In this document: one piece after another, positions 12,066 through 23,376 of the stretch
How the letters are laid out: every line of letters starts with the position of its first letter
How positions within the stretch are numbered: the first letter of the stretch is position 1
Assembly (NCBI GenBank): GCA_038496445.1
Contig: JALMLS010000379.1
Location: 62,001-126,000, forward strand
DNA length: 64,000 nucleotides
Reading direction: 5' to 3'
From: Trichosphaerium sp. ATCC 40318
Taxonomy: Eukaryota > Discosea > Flabellinia > Trichosidae
The notes under the pieces: model-generated
Database searches by the model: none
Seen by the model: the letters and a program-made list of their open reading frames with translations, nothing else
What the model was told of the DNA's origin: nothing
Made by a program: the position numbers and the translations under genes

Positions 12066-13769
12066 TTATTGCTCAGCCCAAGGTTTTTCTTGAATATTAG
12101 AATAGTCGTGGGTTTCTTTTCTAGGCTTTGGCACACAAACACAAATTACAACCATTCCTATCGCCACACCACCAAGTAGTAATACCATAAGACCCCACCA
12201 CGGGAAACAAGCACGTGATTCTTTTGCACAAATAATCTTTTTATGGAAAAACAAAGTTAAAAAAAGAAGAACTGCTGATTTAAATTCTACGTACATCAGT
12301 ATGACCATTTGCGTCCCAATCATAGTCAAAGTATTTCTTACTTGGGTTCTCCTAAAACCTTTTAGTTTGTTTCGAGATTTATGTTTAGTTTGGTGCAGTG
12401 GTAAGTCATACCTTTAAAAAAGCCAATGTTTTATCATCTACCCAAGGCATACCATTATAAAGTATGTCACCAGCAATAATCCATTTCAACTACAAAATAT
12501 ACGTTATTATATTGTCAAGAAGACTGCAAGTTCCAAAAGAAGTCATGGGAGTTTAAAACAACCAATTAGGAGCTTCAAACTTACTACATCGCCGTCACCT
12601 TTCTGATTTGGCTTGAAATCACCAGCGAACCTAGTACCATTTTAAGTAACACTTAGATATTGGACAAGTATTACCAAAAGAAAATATGCGAAAGTGTTAC
12701 TTCACTAGCAGCCCTACGAACACATAATTGTTAACAGATCAAGCCTTTTGCCAAAGAAAAACGCACCTATCTTGCGCCATGCCTTTTCCAGGGTTTGTAA
12801 GAAACTGAACAACTTGATCATGCATTTGCTCATCAATACGTGAAGGTATATAAGACTCGTTCCTTAGATATAAAGTAAGCCAGAGGCTACTAACATTGAA
12901 AAGGGTTTAACCTCAAATTAGGACAAGAGATAGAAGCACAAACGATACAAGTATGTAGTCTGGAATCCTCAGCAAAAAGTTTGTTATTTTTAGCAGGGTT
13001 CCTCAACATGTCCTAAAGATACTGTTATACTTTCAATCACGTGATCAAAGTATTATATTCTTACCTCAACGTCATCAAGGCTGTAATCCTTACCTGCAAC
13101 AATGCCTGCTTGGAGACCCCATACAGAAATATAAAAGGAAGGCTGCTGAACATCAACTTGTCTTATTGAATCTAAAGGTCCGCAAGAACCAAACAAGTCC
13201 TCCTTACATGGATTTCTTATGATCTAAAATAGCAATGAACAGTTGGAGGTTGTAGCCAGATGCGTCATTGTTACATTAGGTTGTTTATTACGTACAGTGT
13301 TTACCGCAAAAATGTTGTAGACATTTAACCAAAAAGCATACCACTCTTTCCTATTTTTTCTGTTTTAGAAAGTTCTGACTGTTATTCTTTTTACCTAGGA
13401 AGTGCCTCTGGCAATGTAGCATTGTATTGAAGTTGTTCAAGAAGCATGCCTAGTTTTGGAGAAGCGCTAATGGCTTTATAATCAACAATGTTTAAATCAA
13501 TGCTATTCTTCGCTTCTAGTACGCAGTTAAAGCGCCACGCTGATATAATCGACGTACTGAGAGATTTAGAATTTCCTGGTTTAACATTAGCACTCATTAA
13601 ATCTTGCCTACGCTATTTTAGACAAGGTAAACGTAAATCACGTGATTTATGAGAAGTAATACCAAAGCTTGAAATCTACACCAGCTATTTCATATTTATT
13701 CACTTCCTGACCTTTCCCAGAGGTTATACAACAAATAAACAACACGAGTATAAAGCCGTAGTCCCACAT
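12066..13769 (-). CDS. DUF547-domain secreted/membrane protein
   Basis: The start at 13769 gives a signal peptide (MWDYGFILVLFICCITSGKG). Downstream exons contain AFWLNVYNIFAVNTV, the hallmark of DUF547, then FYISVWGLQAGIVAGKDYS, DVEDMLRNPAKN and LHTCIVCASISCPNLR with the paired cysteines usual for this family. The DUF547 block closes with RIDEQMHDQVVQFLTNPGK, which matches the usual C-terminal helix. The last exons give a transmembrane helix (WWGLMVLLLGGVAIGMVVIC) and a short tail ending KPWAEQ. DUF547 has no established biochemical function; it occurs in bacteria, plants and protists. The family is firm, the function open. The gene sits between two other secretory-pathway genes on the same strand. 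Confidence 0.78.
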
Positions 13770-13912
13770 GATACCAACGGGTGCTTTTGGAAACGGAACA
13801 AGTATTTGCCAACCAAAAACCATCCAGGTTGTTTTAGGCGTTGATGGTAGTCTCTTTATCAGTAAGCCTTGTAAACAAAGGAAGATATGTATTTATTGGT
13901 TTTTTACAACGT

Positions 13913-16900
13913 TTAAAACCCTTCAATTTTATCATACCAATTGCGTAATTGGGTGAGGTTATCTTTAATGTCGTCGTAGTTCTTACATTTCTCTTCAAAC
14001 CATGTTGTGGTACGACCACCGCCAAGATGGAAAGGATTGAAATTGTACTTAGTAAAGATAGACCAACCAGTAGAGGAAGTAGCGCCAATAGGATTAGCAT
14101 ACCAACCTATCAAATGTAAGAACTTGTATGGTAGATTTCTTGTTTGTTGAAAACACGTGACAGCAAAAAAAACCGCACCCCATGGAATAAAGAATCTAGC
14201 ATTTGCGTAAAGGTAAGATCCATCTACTTGCATAAGACCACCACCGCACCATGTGCCATCATCGCAAGGTTCCATCTAGTTTACATAAGAAACAAGAACA
14301 AAAAATGTTGTTTCTCGTACTTGTTTGCTCATCCAGAATAGCATGTTGTCTGCATCCTTGGTTAAGCTGGCTGCCCAGTCTGTTTTTCCTTGTCTATTAT
14401 ATTCATCTGCAAGTTTACGGCACATGTTTACAGCACCGAAAGACCATTCACCAGACCATATTGGATTAGTACCGTGCTTTACAGTGTAACCTAAAATATT
14501 CCTTTAGATTTTGTACTTTTTTTTTTCGAATTCAATGAGCTCAGAACACAAAAACTTAAAGGTATTTTATAGGATCAGGAGGAAACGTACCGACGCCAGC
14601 CAATTCTCCGTTGAAGTAAACACCAGACAATTTCTTGGCATTTTGCCAAACTTGATAAGCAGTGATACCGAGCTAAAGAAAAAAACGTGAACACAAAGTT
14701 TGCACGATAAGATAAAATCATATTTAATTCTTACGTCACTGTATGACTCATCAAAGATTTTAGATCCAGTTACTGTCATACCCCAAGTCTAAAAACATAA
14801 AAAGTTATTATGACGTCAACTTTAAAAAATCACAACAAAAAGATATTTATTTTTCAATAAAAAAAAGTTCGTTATCGGTACCTGACAATCAATAGCGTAA
14901 CCTTGTGTTCCGTTTTGAGGTGTAAAACTACCACCAAAAGTGACGTGTCCACCTTGGAATACATACTTCATGCCCTCTGTACGAAGATGTTAAAAAAAAT
15001 ATCGAACAACAAGAAACGCTTTTTGTACCTATTTCATAACCAGGCATCACAAGTTTGGACTTGAACCAACTTAACAAACCGGCTTGCATGTTTTTAACAT
15101 CAGTTAAACCTTGAGTAAGAACAGTATCTCCACCACCGACATAGTAAGTCTCAAGTGTATACTCGAGAGCAAGAAGAGCAGCGTAAGCAGAAAAGTTGTT
15201 TTCGTTTGATACGTTAGTTGCCTCATCAGGATCAGCTGGGAACATTTCCGTTCCTATGGTTAGGTAGTTAGTTTAAGATGATATGGATAGTTAAAATGTG
15301 TACCGAGTGGGCAATGGTAAAGAGAACCAAGTTTTGTTGCAAGAGCCTTCATGGCTGGTAAGATACTCAAAGCGAGTTGGACTTCGGCTGGAGCTTTATC
15401 AAATGTCTCAAACTTGGTAATATTCGAGCATTCTTTCAAATACATCACTTGAAGAGGTCCCAAAATAGCACCCCATACGTTTTCTCCAGTAATAGGTTTC
15501 CTAAGAGAGCATTAAAGAAAGAAAAATTGAAGAAAGTCGTTTTGTTGTCGTAACAACTTAAATCCAATAAAAACGCACCAGTCATTCCAATGAACCATAC
15601 CAGCAAGATTCCAAGGTGTAGTGGTATCATTGTTAGGTCCTGCTGGAGGAACTTTCCACATCCAACCTTTCTGCCGTGAGAAAAATAGAAGTACAAAAAA
15701 ATCACGTGTTTTTTAATACTTACCGTAGTCACCGCTTACTGGGTCGTGCATTGCGTATTTTGGTCCTATCATACGATAAAAGTAACCACCGCCAACTTTT
15801 CTTTCTGCGACTTGGTCGCAACATTCACCACAACACGTTGGATCTTGTAGTTTTACCTGTAATGAAAAAAAAAGGGTTACGTGACAATTCGTGTTAACTT
15901 TACGACCAAAAAGAAAAGACTTGTGTAAAACAAAAACTTACGTGTGACATGTTCCCTGGTAGTTTTACTGATGCCAAGGCATCTCCAGATATTTTACTTG
16001 CGCCATACTTATACCTATAAAAGAGAAAAAAGGGTAAGTCTTTGCCACCCTTTTTGTTCAAAAACGGAGACAAAATACCTTGAAGCGATGGCTCTAATTT
16101 GAATTAATCCGCCAGCTTGTGCGTTAGCACCTGTAGTAGATTGATAAAGGCTGGAGCGAAGGTAAAGCTCAACCTATTTTTGTCAACCAACTTTTTTGGG
16201 CAGTTGTTAAAAATACGAACCAATCCTGCGTATCCTTCAAGAGCAAGGGCTACACTCCACACACCACCATCGTATAAATTCAAACCGACGTTAGTCAATG
16301 TACGTTCTTGTTGAGCAATAGCAGAGTCGAATGGTAGCATGTTACCGAAAGGATCAAAGGCACCTGACATAAGAAGTTAACTCCTGAAAATAATTGGACA
16401 TTTCTTTAAACTATTGCAAAATGAAGTACTTCACTTTGTTTTTATTTTTATCGAGTTAAAAAATATGCGTACCGGAAGCAAGGTATGTTGGAGAATACCA
16501 GAATGATTTACCAGTGCATGGTATCATGTCATTGTAACTCTTTGGCATGCCATCCTTAATAAGGGCAATGAGCCATTGTACTATAATATCACGTGAGCAA
16601 TCATTAAATGCTTCGACACTACAGTCATCTCCTATTTTTTTGTCTGGGAGAAAAGCATACCTTGTGGATTTACAGTCATGTTGACCTATAACAAGCACGT
16701 GAGCATAGAGGAATATCAAAAGGAAAAAGCAAGAGCGGAGATGTTTTTACGAAAAAAGAACGTACGTATTTATCATTTGTCTCAAGCTCATAGTCGTAGG
16801 CCTCATACGTGTACAGGCATTGTGTACCTAGGATACGAATACTGTTAGTTTTACAAATTTTTTTAACTTGCTCGTACCGGTCATAGCGTTAAGAATTTTT

Positions 16901-17067
16901 TCTTGTTGTTTTAGGTACAACTGTTCTTCAACTAGACCCATTTTGTAAGCTTCTGTAAGAAGTTGTAATTTCTTGATGTGTGGGTCATCTAACACTTGGC
17001 GAGGGCTTAGAGACGCAGATACAAGTACCGCGCATAGCAACACAAGCGCAAACGTGGTCAGTCTCAT
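13913..17067 (-). CDS. Large secreted protein, possibly six-hairpin glycosidase-like
   Basis: The N-terminus MRLTTFALVLLCAVLVSAS is a signal peptide, and the mature part begins with a charged helix. About a dozen exons follow, including YKYGASKISGDALASVK, DPTCCGECCDQVAERKVGG, NDTTPWNLAGMVHWND, GPLQVMYLKECSN, LLALEYTLETYYVGGGD, TPQNGTQGYAIDCQTWGM and WCGGGLMQVDGSYLYANAR. Many aromatic residues and helix-loop repeats recall (alpha/alpha)6 barrel glycosidases or lyases, but I cannot name the family and see no diagnostic catalytic pair. Six cysteines cluster in CCGECC, suggesting disulfides outside the cell. Introns are about 45-80 nt. The gene faces the beta-carbonic anhydrase across a 260-bp divergent promoter. 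Confidence 0.6.
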
Positions 17068-17327
17068 TGTGGAGCGTTTGTAAATAGAAAAACCCAAAGC
17101 GGAAAATTCTTGAATTATTGCGGAAGAAAAACAAGAAATTTACAAAACATCTTATTAAACAACAACGAAGCAACTCTTGATATTCTCCGTCACATGATAC
17201 GCACGTGACATATTCTAAATAGAACAAATACCTATTCGAAAAAAATTTAATGTGACCCTGGAAAATCGAGCAGCCCTGGCACAGAGTGATTCTTTTTGCG
17301 TTGCCAAACCATTATTATCCAATAACC
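17068..17327. promoter_or_regulatory. Divergent promoter between the secreted protein and carbonic anhydrase genes
   Basis: The two start codons at 17067 (-) and 17328 (+) face away from each other across 260 bases, so this interval must serve both genes. It contains a CACGTG palindrome at 17202-17207. No clear TATA box was identified. Confidence 0.5.
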
Positions 17328-18590
17328 ATGGCCGAACAACCAAGTACCCTTAGCCATATGGCTAAACGCGTCAATGCTATCCTCACACAGGATGTTCCAG
17401 ACGAGCCTTTCCCTGCAGATGGTAAGGCTGCATGGAGACGCCTAATGGTACGAAATGGAGAGCTACTAGCGCGACACAAGTTGAACGCAGTGCCTTTTGT
17501 GATCTGTAAGAATATCTAATTGTTTGTTGTTATAGAGGGGTAATAGACACTTTGTTAGAGGCGATATGGGTAAGAAACGAAAAAAAAAAATCCAAATTTG
17601 TATGTTTGCATAGCCCTAATTTTCCATTCTAGTGCGTTACCTTCGTAACATGGCTGATGAGATCAACGCTACTGCGCGGTACGCCTAGTGCACAATTTGT
17701 CCTTTGTGCAAACCGTAGTGGAACAAAAAAGTGTAACGACTTTTCAGAAAAGAGCTTACAACTGGCCAACACCCTTATGCTACTATTATCACGTGCTCAG
17801 ATTCGCGTGTTTCTCCAGAAATTATTTTCGATGAGGCAAGTTAACGTATTTGAACGATATGTCTAAAATACCCCTAGGGTCTAGGAGAGATCTTTATCAT
17901 TCGCGTTGCTGGTAATGTCGTTGATAAGATAGCTTTGGGATCGATAGAATACGGCGTTGAACATCTCCATACCGTGAGTCTAACAATTTTAAACAATCCT
18001 AACAGTGTTTAGCCTCTTCTTCTAATTCTTGGGCACCAAGGCTGTGGTGCTGTAACGGCAGCGATGCAAGAAGGACCTGAGCCATCGCCTGGTGCGCTGT
18101 ATAGAACGAAACTCAGTTTCTAACTAATTGTTTGTTAGGCATTGCCGCAATCTTGAAAAAGATAAAGTCAGCTGCAGCAGAATCGCTCGATAAGTACAGC
18201 TGGGAAACCGAGAAAGAGCAAGCGCTTGGTAAGACAAACCTTCGATTGAGAAATAAAACCTAATGTTTGTTTAGACCACGCAGTACAACTGAATGCCTTA
18301 GAGACAATGCAAGATATTCTTAACCAATCTGAAGTATGCAAGAGGCTCGTTGATGAGGGAAAGCTTCTTATCAAAGTAGCAGAATACTATCTCGATTCTG
18401 GCAAGGTAAGATAACGTTAGCAACAGCTCAAGAGCTAATAGTTATACAGGTTGTAAATTTAGACACAACCGATGCTATGGATGAGATTGGTAGTCAAGGC
18501 AGTAACGCGAGTAACGCGAGCAACAAGAGCAACAAGAGCGACAAGAGTAACAAGAGCGACAAGAGCAATAAGAGCGACAAAAGTGACTAA
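17328..18590 (+). CDS. Beta-class carbonic anhydrase
   Basis: Zinc enzyme interconverting CO2 and bicarbonate. The start MAEQPSTLSHMAKRVNAIL is followed after two introns by HPYATIITCSDSRVSPEIIF, holding the first zinc cysteine and the Asp-Arg pair of CSDSR. Then come GLGEIFIIRVAGNVV, GSIEYGVEHLHT and LILGHQGCGAVTAA with the zinc His and second Cys. All catalytic residues of a beta carbonic anhydrase are present. One intron (17836-17877) uses a GC donor (AG|GCAAGT) and must be removed to keep DEGLGEIF in frame. The C-terminus carries an extra tail of Ser/Asn/Lys/Asp repeats not found in most homologues. No targeting peptide is evident, so the enzyme is probably cytosolic. Confidence 0.9.
17836..17877 (+). 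other. GC-AG intron in the carbonic anhydrase gene
   Basis: The 42-nt intron begins GCAAGT rather than GT and ends CCCCTAG. Its removal joins IIFDE to GLGEIFIIR exactly where homologues are continuous. AG|GCAAGT is the known strong consensus of GC-AG introns. Confidence 0.75.
18497..18587 (+). repeat. Short tandem repeat coding for Ser-Asn-Lys-Ser-Asp-Lys
   Basis: A 9/18-base unit related to agcaacaag and agcgacaag repeats about nine times at the end of the carbonic anhydrase gene. It is in frame and encodes an alternating polar tail (SNASNKSNKSDKS and similar). Such tracts expand and shrink readily, so length variation between strains is expected. Confidence 0.8.
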
Positions 18591-19116
18591 CGACAAGTAA
18601 CTAGAACAACAATCAAGTTTAGCAAGCATCACGTCAACAACAAAATAAAATCACTAACAATACAGAAAACGGACCCTAGTCGGTATAAACTTGCAGTTTT
18701 ATTAATATTAGCTTTGTTTTTTTTCAGGAGTTGTTGGTTTTTACAATCCACGTGACTGTGTAGTAAATATTCACGTGCACCATTTTTTACTAGCCAACTC
18801 GCTGATGTATTTTTTTTCTACAAGCAGAGCGTTGTGAGCACGCTGTAGCATGTGGGTGTAGTCAGTCAAGATTATTTACGACAAACAGAAAAAATCGTAA
18901 ACGTGTCTTTGGACTACTGCTAAAGCGTGCCACATTTGCCTTTTAGGTTTTTTGTTTTGTGTTGTTGTTCGGGGTGGTATTAGCCTATTTAATGAGAGGT
19001 TTGGTAATATTTTTTTGTTGTGTAGGGCGTTGGAATTTGATGATAAACGTAAAAGTCAGTTGATGTGAGACAGTACGTTGGTATGCCATCAATCCTCCTA
19101 GTTTTTTTTTGCCTTT
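18591..19116. other. Convergent intergenic gap, with two close CACGTG sites
   Basis: The carbonic anhydrase (+) and the coiled-coil gene (-) end toward each other here. Two CACGTG palindromes lie 23 bases apart (18749-18754 and 18772-18777). No gene or RNA feature was recognised. Confidence 0.4.
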
Positions 19117-19720
19117 CTATCTACTATTCCGAAGTAGGACCTTATCACCGCTCCTTTTCTTTTTAGGTCGTTTCTTTACCTTGTTCTCCAAACTCATGTC
19201 AGCAATTGCAGCTGTAATACGCTCATATTTGACTACGTTTCGCGCTTCTATATCATGTGTGCTGTGTGTAAGTTCCGCTGTCCTCTTTCGTAAGCGTTGG
19301 TATTCCCGCGTTAATTGGCGAAAGTGCGCATTGATTTGGTCTGTAAGGAAGTTAGACACAAATAAAATTTGTTTAAAATGCGTACCAAAGCTCATAGGCG
19401 CGTTACATGGTGACTGGTTATCGCTCTTAATGGTATTTGGTGATACGACAGTACTTGTAGTAGACTCAGTAATTTCGCCGTTTGGATTAGTTATACGAAT
19501 AGTGCAGAGGTTATGGGCACTTTGTAAAATCATCATAGGCTGGCTGTGTTCGTTGATGAGTTGTGTACTTTGGGCGGTAGTGGTTTTCACTGTCAAAATC
19601 GTTTGGGCAATAACTCGTTTCTTCAGCTTGTTTCGAAGAGTTTACGTCGCTCAACTGCCCATACGGGAAATTTACTGGAATCTGTGGTTGTTTTAGTTTA
19701 TTTAAAAGCGAACTCTTCAT
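19117..19720 (-). CDS. Hypothetical coiled-coil protein with basic tail
   Basis: Exon 1 from the ATG at 19720 reads MKSSLLNKLKQPQIPVNFPY. Two introns are needed: one of about 49 nt starting GTACAC and ending AAAG, and one starting GTACGC and ending TTACAG. Both preserve the frame. The C-terminal half (DQINAHFRQLTREYQRLRKR and on) is a continuous charged helix likely to form a coiled coil. It ends in a Lys/Arg cluster (KVKKRPKKKR) that could be a nuclear signal. No family recognised. Its start codon is one base away from that of the divergent RPC3 gene; an alternative in-frame upstream start at 19780 would overlap that gene. Confidence 0.55.
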
Positions 19721-19721
19721 T

Positions 19722-22425
19722 ATGGCGCAGGAAAAGCAAAAGTTAGCTATGATTATATTATCTAAGCACTTTGGACCCATTGTAGCGGTAATTATATGAA
19801 TTGTAACGAATCTTATTTAATTTGAAAATAGAGTGTTGGAAACGTCCTAGCAAGTAATATGAGGCAAACAGACGTTACAATTATCGAAACCACTAAACTG
19901 CCTCGAGAAAAGGTGCGTAGTTAACCTTTTAATACCAAAACACTTCGTTTCGCTTTTAATAGCCTCAAGCCCGTTACTTCTGCTTTGCAAAAGCTTTTTT
20001 TTTGACTCTTTAGCGTTAACCTTCTAAAAATACGTTCAAAGGTAGCAGAAGCGCTAGTTGTTGGGATTGTACATAATTTTATTACATTTGAAACAGTATC
20101 TGCTGTACATGGGCCAGGTGGAACAGAAACTTATTACAAAATTGACTTGGATAATGTTCTCATTCGATTACGCTTTGCAAAGCTTGTTCAAATCGCAAAA
20201 GATAAATATGGTGACCACGTGCGTTCAAACAAATCCTACACGTGACATACGTGGCTCAAAAATGGCAGGTTTGTTAAAGGTTTTTTTTTGTTTTAGGCAG
20301 AATTGATCATTGAAGAGTTACTCAGCATTGGTACTTGTAAATTGGCGAGATTGATAGAAATATGTAAAGAAATAAGAAAGGAAATAACTGAACAGCACTA
20401 CAATGGTAAGGAGATACAAAACAAGCATGTCAAAACAATATTTTGGCGATTCCTGTTTTTTCAAAATGTGTCAAACAATACTGACATATGTCATTTAGAG
20501 GAACAAGAAAATAATGAGTTTAATGAAATCTTGGCACATTTGGTACTTTTTTTTTAAGCTTGAGCTAGCATTCAATTCTTAATTTAGCTTTGTTTAGAAG
20601 CGTCAAAGGTTTATCACAAAGGTTGGCGAACCAAAGAAAGCAGAATCAGACGATAAAGATAAAAAGGGAGATAAAAAGAAACCGGGTAAAAAAACAGCTA
20701 CAAAGGTAATAAAACGCATCAAAAAAATAAATTTCAATTTCGCTAACGTTTTAACCTGTGTTTAGAAGCGTAAGCGCGATACAAAATCATCATCACCAAA
20801 AAAGAGAGCAAAGAAAACGTCTAAGAAACAAGCCAAAGAATTAGAAGAGAATGATGACCACATCGCTCCAGAGATGAGATTTGCTCATCTACTTAACCCA
20901 GATGCTCCTCCACCACCAGAGGAGCTAGTACGTGGTACGCTAATCTTTAACAAATGAAGTCTTTTAGTCTTCACAACATTCTTTTATATTTATTTTGAGT
21001 AGCTCCTGTGGCGCCAAGGAAACCTAAATCTAGAGTTCCAAATGCCGCATTAGACGATGCTGAGTGGAGGGTTAATTATGCGCGATTCAGTTACGAAAGT
21101 TGTATTGAGGTGAGCGATAAAAACGGTTTTGTTCCTGCTCTATTTTATTCTCATTTTTTTTTTTTAACTCTTTTTTTTAAAGCACTGTATTCGCTGGGTT
21201 CAGAGAAGACTTGATTCAAAGAGTGCTAGGATTATAAGAGCTATGTTTAGTGTTATTGAAAGGGAAGGAACAAGTGCAAAACTAGGTATTATTGTTACTG
21301 TCGTACCTTAAATATTAACCCTTTTAGCTGTTGTATCTGATAAGAAAATCTACAGAGCACTATGTGATATTGATGCCAGTCGTCAGGACTCCAAACCTGT
21401 GACACTCAGTGGTGTACAGCATTACTTGAGTATTATGGCATCTGATGTTACAAGAATTGTGTTGGCTCAACCTGCCATTAATGATAGCAAACAATACACA
21501 GCCAGTATCCCAACAATAATTTTTCTTTTCATTCTTCTATTACCTCTTATTTGCGCACTTGTTTGCTTTCACTCTTTCTTTGATATCAGTGGTATGGCTG
21601 CGCGAATAAGAATAGCAGAAGTAGAATCCGTAGTTAGAAACAAGTTTGGCGTAAGAAGCTTGCGTTTGTTCAGACTCATTAGAGAAAAAAAATATATTGA
21701 AGAAACTCAGGTAAAGAAGCAGTTTATTGTTTATTCGTAACGTTCTAAGTACTTTGTTTCTTAGATTGCGGATTCAGCTATGGTTCCTATACAAGAGTGC
21801 AGGGTTGCTTTGTTCAAAATGTTACGAGCAGGATACCTTCATCTTCAGGTACAAGAAGTGGACATTATGTGAAAAAAGAATTTATTTATTGTCGTCAAAC
21901 CTTCTCTCCCATGCTCACGCTTTTCCAAATTAGGAAGTACAAAAAGCTAGAAAGGATGGTAAAATACTATGCTTGTGGGCTGTTAAATTACCAGGTACTT
22001 TTAACATACCTCTATTTGCGAAAGACTACACTCCAAGTCTTTGAATTGTTTTCCTAATTCACAACGCTTACCCTCTTTGTTTTTAACTAGAGGTTCAATT
22101 ACTCGTTCTGTCTGAAGTTTATAGAGCAATTAAGAACCTAAAATTACGATCTGAGCATGAACTAGAAGAAATGACAGGTACTGTACAAGCCTCTTTTTTT
22201 TGTTTTCTTCAAGCCATATTCGGAATTCCTTGTTTTTGCTCATCGCATCCTGTTTTAGAGTTAAATGGTAAAGCTGAGGCAGCGTATAATAATCCAGAGG
22301 AGGTTACGTTAACAGAGCAAGAGGAAACGCAAGTACAAAACGCGGAAATCTGCCAACAAAATATTGAAAACGCTATTCTGGCACTAGATGATACATTAAT
22401 GACACTCCGAGACTACCCATCGTAA
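19722..22425 (+). CDS. POLR3C: DNA-directed RNA polymerase III subunit RPC3
   Basis: RPC3 is a winged-helix subunit of the RPC3/6/7 initiation subcomplex of Pol III. The protein begins MAQEKQKLAMIILSKHFGPI, matching the usual N-terminal helix, followed by VAEALVVGIVHNFITF (first winged helix) and AELIIEELLSIGTCKLARLI. A long Lys-rich acidic/basic linker follows (KKAESDDKDKKGDKKKPG region). Then come DAEWRVNYARFSYESCIEH and HYLSIMASDVTRIVLAQ, the winged helix RIAEVESVVRNKFGVRSLRL with REKKYIEETQ, and the C-terminal helix LNGKAEAAYNNPEEV ending TLMTLRDYPS. Order and spacing agree with RPC3 along the whole length. The first intron (19913-20041, 129 nt) can only be kept in frame by an AAAG acceptor. 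About 12 introns. Confidence 0.88.
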
Positions 22426-22550
22426 TTAGAGAAGTGTTCAGGCACAAAATAAAATTTGAAGCTTTTCGGTTCCAGTACGCAAATTGGGTTATAATATTGT
22501 GGTAACGCTTGTATTGCGTTCAAAAGTACTATTTAATTAAACGGTGAATT

Positions 22551-22922
22551 CTACATGGAGATCAGTTTCGAGACTAATAGTGCAAACTCTTCTACATTCA
22601 GCTTGGCGTCATCGTTCTTATCTATAGACGCTAGAATCGCCTTACTTCGGTCTGGGCTTATAACCATACCCATTTTTCTATTTTTTTAGTGTTAGTTTTA
22701 CGCATTACGCTATTGAGAGGTTGTTTTTGGCGCTTTTAGCGCTAAAATAAATTATTGGGCGTACTTGTACAATGCCTGAAGTTCAGTGGAGTCAATTGTT
22801 CCGTCACCATTTGTATCCACCTCTTTAAACGCTCGCTCTATTTCCTCCTTTGTCACTAAACTAACAATTAATTCAAGTTTACCCAAAACAAGTGTTTATT
22901 CCAACAATGTCGTACAACTCAT
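22551..22922 (-). CDS. Small two-EF-hand calcium-binding protein, 74 residues
   Basis: Three exons: the first holds only seven coding bases (ATG at 22922), the second the first EF-hand, the third the second. The product starts MSLTKEEIERAFKEV. The first loop DTNGDGTIDSTE is a canonical calcium loop. The second, DKNDDAKLNVEE, has Lys at loop position 7, where a backbone carbonyl binds, and keeps Asp, Asn, Asp and Glu ligands. Two EF-hands with almost nothing else resembles half-calmodulins or small calcium sensors. The intron after codon 2 starts GTACGA and ends TTAGTTTAG; only that acceptor keeps the frame. The internal intron is about 75 nt. Function beyond calcium binding unknown. Confidence 0.78.
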
Positions 22923-23376
22923 TGTAGGGTTTTTTTATAACGTTATAATGGTAGTTTAGCTGTAAACTGTGCTGTTGGATTAGTGGTTTTTTTTATGTAT
23001 TGACTTGTTTTGAACTACGCTAGCAGCCATACCACTTGGTTCATTGGTTATTAAACAAGGCTAAAAAACGACATTTGGGTTTGTTTGTTTGTGTTTTGTT
23101 TATTGTTGTGATCAATCTACTGCAAGCACTGATAAAATACCACAATATAGATCAGGTACAGTCGCGGACACCATGGAATTCCACATTTCGCCAATATTGT
23201 AATTTTGTTAATTTGTACAAATTACAGTTTTTTGTAATTTATTCGTACATTTCGCCATCAGAAACAAAAACAATAATACCACTACTATTACTGTATTCCG
23301 TCGGTAATTTTAAACCAATATTTTAATATAACAAGGCCCCAACTAACGACACATTACAAAAAAGTCACCAATATCA
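22923..23376. promoter_or_regulatory. Divergent promoter region between EF-hand and 14-3-3 genes
   Basis: About 450 bases separate the two outward-facing start codons. The sequence is AT-rich. A 96-codon open frame at 23036-23323 (+) is hydrophobic and has no family features; I treat it as chance. Confidence 0.35.

Noticed and set aside
12380-12415. tRNA A-box-like sequence (TGGTGCAGTGGTAAGTC)
   Set aside because: No B box follows at the right distance and the stretch lies inside the DUF547 gene.
17657-17866. Carbonic anhydrase lacking its first zinc cysteine
   Set aside because: The long open frame there is the wrong one. With the TTTTCAG acceptor the CSDSR motif is complete.
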